DNA of 64,000 bases from Chrysophaeum taylorii (lineage: Eukaryota > Sar > Pelagophyceae > Pelagomonadales > Pelagomonadaceae). This document shows positions 36,131-43,558 of the stretch, piece after piece; within the stretch, counting starts at the first letter, position 1, and each line of letters opens with the position of its first letter. The stretch lies in NCBI GenBank assembly GCA_029834535.1, contig JAQMWT010000014.1:62001-126000 (forward strand), in the 5' to 3' direction. The position numbers were made by a program, and so were the translations under genes. The notes under the pieces are model-generated. The model was not told where the DNA came from. It did not search any database and worked only from the letters and a program-made list of their open reading frames with translations.

Positions 36131-37560
36131 CCAAAGCATCGATGGAAGCATGATATTTGGTGGTGGCGTTCTCTATGGTGAGGTTGCCATCAGAATGGTG
36201 GCCACCAGTTAAGAAGTAGGAGTTGTATGATGTTGATGAGGTTGTAAGTAGTAACCTGTGTGACGGTTGGTTAGTTTCGAAAACGGTTATGTAATAGGAC
36301 ACAGGAGTGGGTGAGTTAGTGTGTAAGCTGGCAAACAAGTTATAGAGGATTGTAAAAACCTTGACGTGTATAGGGTACGTTGCATTGGGTAGCGGCTCCA
36401 TAGAGGAGCGTTTAAAGCACAACTGATGATAAGTACACTCGGATTGAACAGAGTGAGTACGTTGCTCGTGAGCCTGTTGTGAGTGAAGGCGAAGCAGTAA
36501 CATATTGAGGGATTCAAGGTCAGCCATAGTAAGCTGAGCAGAACCTGTGCGAGAGTAAGGTGCAAACGTTTTAGGAACGGGAATATATGGAGGATCGGGG
36601 AACACCCGGATCCAGTCTTTGGATACGTGTTTAGGTAGCCAAAGTCGCTTGGGAATAGCTTGTAGATCATCCACGATCTTTAGGAAGGGGCGTGGATGGA
36701 GGATAGGCCACGACAATAATTTAATTGGTCCAGTAGAATACCTGCGTGCGATGCATATCCATCTTTCTCTAGATTGGTAGTCGCCACAGAGGAAGGTCGG
36801 GAACCTATCAACAACATCGACACAGTAATCGAGTGTAGTATGGATAAGATTGGCCACTGTGATGTGGTCTTGATCACAGTACTTATGCGGAGGCGTCATC
36901 TCCGCCAGTAGTACCAAGGGCTGGAGTAGCTTGATGACAGACAGCATGCTGTCGAAAAGAGAATCGTCCAGCAGGCTGTGTAAGTCTTCTGTCTTATGCT
37001 GTTTTAGTAAACTCCTGTTTGTGCAGGGAGGAGTGATCTCAATTATATCACAATAGAATGTGCGCCTTTCCTCTGGTGAGATTAGGTGAAGATGGTTAAT
37101 AAAGGCGGGGAGAGATTCAAATAATAATACAGTAGGGAAACGGTGGCGTAACATACGAACAAGCGTATCATCAGACTCAACAACAACTTTTACATTGATA
37201 TTTAAGCCTAAGTCATTAGTGGTTTGAGACAGGAACGCCAGAGTTGACACTAACTAACTAACTTCAGACCTCTCCCGAGCATGGGAGCCAGGCCGGACCG
37301 ACAGGAGCCAGTCCGGAATCACGGGCCTGTAGACGAGGAGCGCCGAAAGGTCGGTCGGCGGAGAGTGACCATCAAGCTTGTCACCATACGACGAGGAGAC
37401 CGCGATGTGACTGACAACCAACTCGTCGATAACCTTCCGTCTTCGCCCCCCAGCCATACCCCGTCCCACAGCGAACGTTCCGGCTGCCAACCAGAGTTGA
37501 CAAACCAGAACAAAGTAACATGACAGAAGGTTTGCGGAGATTGGACTCTTGTGGGAGAAA
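36131..37560 (-). mobile_element. cytosine-5 DNA methyltransferase module of element 1
   Basis: C5 methyltransferases transfer a methyl group from S-adenosylmethionine to cytosine in DNA. Readable motifs: I (LLCSGLSTL, near 37530), II (VVVESDD, near 37180), IV with the catalytic Pro-Cys (IIEITPPCTNRS, Cys near 37025), VI with its Glu (VLLAEMTPPH, near 36900), VIII (CGDYQSRERWICIARR, near 36770) and a IX-like SRTGSAQLTMADLESLN. Motif VI has EMT where most enzymes have ENV. The same order appears in two other copies in this window. A SINE sits inside motif I (37250-37490). Its place between protease and integrase suggests it is made as part of the polyprotein. Confidence 0.85.
37250..37490 (-). 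repeat. SINE copy 3, 5'-truncated, inside methyltransferase motif I
   Basis: 241 bp in minus orientation. The TTAG tail is at the left (CTAACTAACTAACTTCAG). The head stops early at GGCTGCCAA, a 5' truncation typical of target-primed reverse transcription. It is flanked by a perfect 12-bp target duplication CCAGAGTTGACA (37238-37249 and 37491-37502). The duplicated bases belong to the methyltransferase SAM-binding motif, so the insertion came after the copia element had landed or was carried by its parent. Confidence 0.92.
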
Positions 37561-37578
37561 CACTGGGCGTGAAAGTAG

Positions 37579-38640
37579 TCAAGTTAATGGCTGCGTATTT
37601 TGCTGAACAAACTTGTTCTGTTTCCGAAGATTGAGAACCAAAGGGCGAATCCACGGGCGATCTGGTAAAACTCTTTGGAGTAGGTAGTTGTAGTATGCCA
37701 GTAGATCCCTGTTTTCATGGTATCGCTTGAGGGGAAATGCGAGCGAACGAAGTTCGAGTTGCTTGTCGCGAGCGATGTTGTAAGTGAGACAAGGGAGAGC
37801 AGGTAAATTAGCTGCTATGTAGTGTATGGGTATACGTACATCTTTGTCTATGCGGCTCGTGACAGCGCTGAGCTTTAGCTCAGCTCGATCATTGAACACA
37901 GTGGTCAGGTTCGTCTGGTTCCACTCGAGCATGCTCAGGATAGCGAGATGTCGGTCATGCACTGGCTGAAGACATAAAGCGAAGTCGATCTTAACATAGC
38001 CAACTTGTGGATGATCTGGTAGGGGAACAACAATGTTACGTGTTAACATCATGTGTGATGCACGTTGTTGTCCAGTAGCCGTCTGAATAACAATCGGCGC
38101 GTATTTGGAGTCCAGTGGAATTGTATGATTGGGTATTGCAAAATCATAAGTGGACATCAATGAGATGGTAGCACAAGAGTCAAAACATAGAAAAGAGCAA
38201 TGTGGAGGGACACTGTTTACCTTCATGTAGTTGGTGAGGAAGGCGTTTTCCGAATGTGGGCAAGTAGTGGAGAGGCTGGCTATGAAGAAGTTCTCCAGCA
38301 ATAACAGACTCGTTGGAATAATAATCGGTTGAACAGGCGGTGATGGTTCGTCAGCCTCATCAGCCATGCCGTGCTTTTCATCAATTGACGATAGCGAAGT
38401 ATGATCGGCATCCCTTTTGGTTTCGGCTTGTGATGGTAGGTTGAGGGCAGATTGGACCTGTGAAGATAGCGAGGACAATAATGCTGGTGGTAAAGCCGAG
38501 ATGGCGGAAGCGGTAAAGAGGTTAGGCACTGTATTGGAAGGATTACCCTGTGTGTTTGTAGTAGGAGGAGTAGTTGCCTTTGGGGTGGGAGCAGTAACAA
38601 CAGTATGGTGTTGTGGCTCCGCGTAGTTTAACGACTTTTA
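37579..38640 (-). mobile_element. aspartic protease module of element 1
   Basis: It follows a junction motif (SLNYAEPQ, near 38630) and a Thr/Pro-rich linker. The protease core is read at FDSCATISLMSTYDFAIPNH, with TATGQQRASHMMLTRNIVVP and HPQVGYVKIDFALCL further on. This is the DSG/DTG-like site of copia proteases with Cys in the Gly position. Family D has DTCASQHVINYKR at the same point. Confidence 0.75.
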
Positions 38641-40445
38641 GGTCGAGGATAGATGAACGTCTACATCATAAATGATGTCTTCTGCAAACATGAGCTGTTC
38701 GTTTAGACGAAGTAAACTACTGTTGTCCTCAGTAGATGTCGTTGACAGAATGTCAGCTGATTGTAATAGAGTCTCAAATAACTTGTTGATATTCTGTTGT
38801 AGCTGAGCCGTGGTATCATTATCTGTCACATGCTTCGTAAGTTCACTACACTGTTCTCGCAGGGTGTTTAAGGTGTGGTTTGTTCGATCTAATAATTTCA
38901 TGTTAGACCGAGAGGACCTGTCAAAAGTGCGGGGGTAAATTGGACGGTCATGGGACTGTCCAGCAGTTTTCTTGGTGACGTAAGAATCACCAGAACGATA
39001 ATACGATAAATCGCTGCGAGAGAAAGGCTGGCGAGCATCATTAGAGTTACGCAAGCGTCTAGCATTAAACGTGGAAGATGTACCAGGTTGGGACGAAGTG
39101 ATGAAGGCGAGTGTGTTAGCAGTTTGAGTCAGACTTTTGTCTGCTGAGTCCAGAGTGTTTGTAAGTAGTAACTTTGGCTTTGGTTGAGATGATAAACCTT
39201 CGACATAGGGTTGCCAAGAAACAGGGCGTTCTAAGCGTCTTTTGTTCGACCCATTTGATACTACATTGTATAGGTCTAATGCGCATTCTAAAATGTAGCT
39301 AGGGTTGGTAGGGTGACACAATCGTTCAGCTTCTGGCACAGGCCGAGATGAAGATCGGGTTTCATACATATAACACCAATCTACCCAACCACGATCGTAA
39401 CGATTGTTGCTGGTATTATCGGCATAATGCCGATGTATCTCTTCATAGATTTTTCTACAAAGAGTGCCAAAGTCGAATTGAAGGTCAGTCTCTTCCTGGT
39501 TAAGTTGGTAAGAGATTTGCCTAAATGCTAGGACAGCTTCGATAAATACATGGACATACCAGTTAGGATTATAAACAACAGAGTTAAATTGCTGTTTCAA
39601 ATAGGACACATCAGTAGTCGTAACAGACTCGTAGTGACTAAAGGCGATGAGCATAATGGCTCGAGCCTTGTTGGGTAAATAACTTTTGTTATATACCTCA
39701 TTGATGGCGGGCCAGGCCGCAAGTGCTGGTTTTCCAACACTTTCAAGATTGAAGTAAGTATGCAAGAATGTAGCATACGTGTTCTGATAAGTGTGCCAGT
39801 CAGCAGCAGTTAACGAAAACATAGTAACAGGGGCACGAACACGGGTGTCGAAAGCTAATGCTTTCGGGTGCGCGCGATTAAGATTCGTTCCTCTTCTAAG
39901 AAACGGGCATTGATTTCAGGACGTAATGCCTTGACTTCATAGTCGTAACAGACAGTAGCTAGCTGAGCTACTTCTGCGTCAAGTAAGTTGGGGAAAGCTT
40001 CGTTGGTGAAATGCCATTACTGATACTCAGGGGGTAATTCATCAACAGCTAAACGGAGATCAGCAGCCCTATCGGTCTTCCATTCCAGGAAAACGCGATC
40101 GAGAATTTGATTCCGGAGGATCTCGTAGTCCTTGCATGACCGAGTATATGCTTCGTACGAGTCGTACTCGAGGAAGGCATCGGCATGACTGGACCGTAAC
40201 AATTGCTTAATATGCTTGATTTGCAAGGATACCTTGCGAGTCTGAAGCTGAAATCGATTTCCATCGTTAAGAAACTCAACTACAGGAGCTTCGAGCTTCA
40301 ATATATCCGCACCTGTGATCGCCTTGGGTGCGGCTCGTGCTGCGTGTTCTGCCATAGCAGTTGACGGGGAACCTGTGGGTTCAGTCACGCAGCTGACACT
40401 GTCTAGACATTCTAAGGGGGTCTGTCTATCGGTGTCTATGTACAC
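38641..40445 (-). mobile_element. Gag module of element 1
   Basis: It encodes the capsid-type protein. It starts at MAEHAARAAPKAITGADILK (or a little upstream) and includes PTNPSYILECALDLYN and FNARRLRNSNDARQPFSRSD near the C-terminus. The same C-terminal phrase occurs in element B and, more weakly, in family D (FNARKLRNAKDKASTILPRD). No Cys-His zinc knuckle is seen; the basic, Arg/Ser-rich end may bind RNA instead. It ends at a junction motif. Confidence 0.75.
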
Positions 40446-40852
40446 TCATCGTTTTCGATGGAAAGATGTCTATTCATAGTAGTGTCGCTAAACGTAGTCA
40501 CTCAGGCAGCTGGTTAGTTTTGGTGCTCTCAAGGAGCTTGTTAAGTGCATTGCCATGGAATGTACGAGTGGACGTACCCAAAATATTCCATAACATGTGT
40601 GCAAGAGTACAGGTTAGCCAATTACACACACATCAACATTGACATGACAATACGATACTATGAACAGGTGCACACAAAGTTACACGATCACGTGTGCAAA
40701 AATATGCTATATACAGCCCAATGGTAATGCCGTTATATTGACAAGCGTGTTTACGTGGCGAGGCTGAACCGGCGCGGTAACGGTCCAAAACCCATAGGTT
40801 ACGTGCACGTTTTAGCACATGGTTTCTCAGGCACCCGCCTGAGCCCATAACC
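40446..40852 (-). mobile_element. leader and primer-binding site of element 1
   Basis: Directly after the 5' LTR (minus strand) comes GGTTATGGGCTCAGGC (40837-40852). It is complementary to the anticodon stem-loop of initiator tRNA-Met rather than to its 3' end, which is the half-tRNA priming known from Drosophila copia. About 390 bp of leader follow, shared with the fragments at 57665-57914 and 58640-59098. Confidence 0.8.
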
Positions 40853-41171
40853 TGCAGAGCATTTAGCAAGCAGTGGTAAGTCACCTGGGAAACCATCCCG
40901 TCTCATCATGAACGTACGGAAGTATTTAATTCGGGGAATGAAAAGGTATGTTCCCTATATCCTCAGAACACGACAGGCGGCATCTAGAACTACACGAGAA
41001 AGGTAAAGTGTATATATAGTGCTACATACCTCGGGACGCGCTAGACCATGATGATGAGCTTAAGCACAAATCAGAGGACTATTTGAGTGTGCAGAAAGGA
41101 AGAAGAAGGGTAAGGAAGAGATCACGTTCTCAACGGACGGATAAGGGTAAGAGGCAGCAGATTTCTCAGCA
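40853..41171 (-). repeat. 5' LTR of element 1
   Basis: 319 bp, close match to 29094-29408. Flanked outside by the target duplication GCGAG (41172-41176). Promoter and polyadenylation signals should lie here, but I cannot place them by eye. Confidence 0.9.
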
Positions 41172-41745
41172 GCGAGTTAGGAAGCTATACACATAGGTCT
41201 TCTTCAAAGTGGCAATATCGTGTTGAAAGGAGGGGTCCAACATAAGTGACTTCATATCGACAACTATACGGCAGATGTGTATGTACAGAGTATGGTAAGT
41301 GCCTGCAGGCAACGCATTGCTGAGAAGGTCGCAGCATAAATCTTTCTACGGCGCAAGTAAGAAGGTTGCCTGGGAACGGGTATGAGTGTTGGCTCTAATA
41401 AGAGCGAGTAGGGTAACGGAGTTTGTTATTGAGAGGGTCCATCAGGATCATATTTGCATATCCCCGTATGGTAGGCAGTGGAGCTAGCATCGAATGGATC
41501 TTGGATCCAAGCTTGAGGTCACTGCCACGTAAGTAGCCAGTATATCGGGCATGAAAAAGATGGTAATCTTCCAAGTCAAAGTATCTGTCTTGGTAATAGA
41601 GTCGATCGGCGGGTTGGTTACAAACAACACAGTTGGGTATGACAAGGGCGCTAGATTGCGCATGGCAGGAAACGTACCGCGGGCTGTGTTGACAGGGGGG
41701 TAGGCTTGCACTAGAGTCGCGATTATGATTCGAGATGGAGCGTCT
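41172..41745 (-). mobile_element. old copia element 2, 5'-side fragment
   Basis: It matches the domain between methyltransferase and integrase of element 1 (for example TCCAACATAAGTGACTT against 35,550, and GCAACGCATTGCTGAG against 35,630). It is continuous with 24,917-29,093 once the young element and one copy of its target duplication are removed from the layout. Its right edge meets repeat R at about 41,745-41,760. Broken fossil. Confidence 0.8.
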
Positions 41746-41905
41746 TATCGGCGGGGTTATCGCTGGCGGTTAGGGCATGCCGTGCTTCACACCATCCCAC
41801 ACACAGTATCTCGCCACACTCCCCCAACCCTGCGCCTAAATCTAACGACACATGCCTTGGCTAGTGGATGCTGAGCCTACATTGTTGTAAAATCCCAATG
41901 GATGG
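41746..41905 (-). repeat. tRNA-Tyr-linked repeat R, copy 3 (partial)
   Basis: In minus direction it reads TGGGATTTTACAACAATG, AGGCTCAGCATCCACTAGCC, TTAGATTTAGGCGCAGGG and GAGTGTGGCGAGATACTG, like copy 2 at 21,693. It lies about 80 bp downstream of the tRNA-Tyr at 41,983-42,075, with the same spacer (GCACGCGCAACGAGGCC) as at 21.6 kb. Confidence 0.75.
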
Positions 41906-41982
41906 TTTCCTAGACAAGCTGCACATCCTCCTCGCTTCCGAAACGGACGCACGGCCTCGTTGCGCGTGCATTTAAACTAAAT

Positions 41983-42075
41983 TCTCGCGAGACGTAATCG
42001 AAACGCCGACCACTCGATGGATATATGCCCATGCCCGCCTACAGTCGAGCGCTCTACCAACTGAGCTATCGCGAG
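41983..42075 (-). tRNA. tRNA-Tyr (GUA) with a 20-nt intron
   Basis: Full cloverleaf by eye: acceptor CTCGCGA with TCGCGAG, D arm GCTCAGTTGGTAGAGC, anticodon stem CTCGA with TCGAG, loop CTGTAG-A with anticodon GTA, and T arm GGCGT-TTCGATT-ACGTC. The intron (GCGGGCATGGGCATATATCC) follows position 37, as in other eukaryotic tRNA-Tyr genes. No clear T-run terminator follows. The tRNA with its spacer and repeat R recurs elsewhere, so this may be the head of a repeat rather than a single-copy gene. Confidence 0.85.
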
Positions 42076-42200
42076 GTGCAGGACGCGCGTCACCATGACT
42101 CGAACCCACAGCCTTTGGTTCCGCGCAGTTGATAAACGTACCACCCTGCTACGTTTCATCACGTGTTGAGCGCTTCGCACAAAATCTTTATAAATGACTT
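42076..42200 (-). promoter_or_regulatory. upstream block of tRNA-Tyr with TATA-like box and tRNA-like remnant
   Basis: A TTTATAAA-like box lies at about 42,186-42,194, roughly 115 bp upstream of the tRNA. Between them is a stretch with A-box-like TAGCAGGGTGGTACG and B-box-like GGGTTCGAGTC. A related block (TTTATAAATAC, then GGTTTCGAATCG) precedes the tRNA-Tyr at 60,995-61,082. The spacing would fit a dicistronic transcript with a decayed upstream tRNA. It does not fold convincingly as a tRNA. Confidence 0.4.
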
Positions 42201-42279
42201 GGACTGACCCGAAGAAGAGAAAGGGCCTCAGAAAGATAGGTAGGTAGCTCTTCAGGACTTTCCCAGTGGAGAACAGTCA

Positions 42280-43330
42280 TTCGCAGACACTACGGCACCG
42301 CCTGCCCCACGCCTCGGCGATGACCCCGACTAGGTCCCGCGTACTTATCTCCGCCCGTCAGGCACATCCCTCATACCCCACAAACCCACCCTAGGCACCT
42401 CTTTCCCTCAAATCTGGCACCACCCTAGGTGTTTCACGGCCGACTGCTTAAAAGAAGGGGCCCTGAGTCCCTGAGGTATCGAGGATAACAGAAACAGGAG
42501 CAAGTGAGGAGAGAGAGCAAGGAGAAACAGGGGAGAAAAGCCAATAAAATCAATAGGTTTGATCAAGAAAAAGACGCCGCGTCATCCAACTGGCGCCAGT
42601 TGGATGGCGCGAGCGGGGTTTTCCGAGTCGCTTCTAGGGCGATGTCGCCGCCGTCGGGAGGCGTCGTCGCCTTTTGGAGCGCTTGGTCTCGAAGTGCGCG
42701 GTGCACCACACCGCGCTTTGCGTCGGATGGGGCGGCGACCAACTGGAGGAAGGTATCCCAGAACTCGAGGGCGGCGGTGGGGTGCGTGTGCAGGGGTCGC
42801 GGGGGACGGGGCGGGATTCGGTTTGAGCAGCCTGGGCGAGACACCGGTGTTTCCGCCGCTTTAGTTTTTCGGTTGCGACGGCAAGAAAGAAAAGGGGGGT
42901 GTCCGCTTACACCGACTCGGCTGATGTCCTCGCAGAACACGAGGATGCCGGACAGGTGGCGGCTTCTCTCTCTCCGCCTCGCAGTAATCACCACTGGATC
43001 GCCATCTCGAATGCGAGATGACAAATCGTTTATGATAAGAATAAAGGCTTGGGATGACAGCTGTCTTCGAGACAGGATGCTGACGTAGACTACGGGCGGG
43101 GCCCGTCCTCTCTTCGCCTCCCCCGCGTCTCGGCGATGACCCCGACTAGGCCCCGCATGCCTATCTATGCCCTTCCGGCACATCCTTCATGCCCGGCACG
43201 ACACACCATAACCTTCAAGCACCCACACGCACCACCCCCCTCTTAGCAGTCGACTCCGCCCGTCAGGCACATCCCTCCTACCCCACAAACCCACCCACAT
43301 CCCTCTTAGCAGTAGACCTTAAAAGATAGA
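42280..43330. repeat. C-rich repeats flanking an unassigned GC-rich segment
   Basis: Two related C-rich blocks at about 42,300-42,430 and 43,115-43,320 share CGGCGATGACCCCGACTAGG, CCGCCCGTCAGGCACATCCC and CCCCACAAACCCACCC. Weaker matches occur in repeat R (21,430 and 21,915). Between them, open frames on both strands (plus 42,504-43,088, minus 42,563-43,183) overlap. The minus one has a protein-like end (ALEFWDTFLQLVAAPSDAKR), but I recognise no family. The two blocks might be the ends of one inserted element. Confidence 0.45.
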
Positions 43331-43558
43331 CCTGGAAGCTTGTGAGTAAAGGGTAATGGCGCGGTGAACGAAGGGTAAGGCTGACAGCAGACGTTGCTGT
43401 TCCCAGAGTTTGTTTAAGCGCAGCCCTCCGCGGTTGTGCTTGGAGGACTTGTGGCCGAGTGGAAACAAAAGTCGAGGTTAGTGACATGACCTACTTTCGA
43501 GAAATCGACAAATAAAGTTATAGTTTAGTATAGGTTTCTATACATGTGACGATGCGAG
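43331..43558. other. unassigned stretch downstream of the Ty3/gypsy relic
   Basis: No gene is recognised. It probably belongs to the 3' side of the Ty3/gypsy element on the minus strand, but I found no LTR pair to prove it. Confidence 0.3.

Larger units (their letters stand above)
29094..41171 (-). mobile_element. young family-1 copia element 1 carrying a DNA methyltransferase, 12.1 kb
   Basis: A complete insertion. Its two LTRs (29094-29408 and 40853-41171) share TGCAGAG / CTCTGCA ends, and a 5-bp target duplication GCGAG flanks it at 29089-29093 and 41172-41176. It sits inside the older copia element 2. Module order in minus direction: LTR, primer-binding site, leader, Gag, aspartic protease, cytosine-5 methyltransferase, an unnamed linker domain, integrase, Pro/Ser-rich linker, reverse transcriptase with RNase H, extra 3' open frames, polypurine tract, LTR. 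At about 12 kb it is more than twice the usual copia length. The LTRs differ by about five substitutions and one 4-bp length change in about 315 bp by my count, so the insertion is recent. Large reading frames remain; it is nearly whole, with a few breaks plus a SINE inside it. Confidence 0.92.

Noticed and set aside
41977-42180. Protein-like frames with the phrase LAIAQLVERSTV at 42.0 and 61.0 kb
   Set aside because: This phrase is the antisense-free translation of the tRNA-Tyr gene itself, a well-known false protein.
42504-43088. 194-codon plus-strand frame in GC-rich DNA
   Set aside because: It overlaps an equally long minus-strand frame and has no recognisable domain; GC-rich DNA gives such frames by chance.
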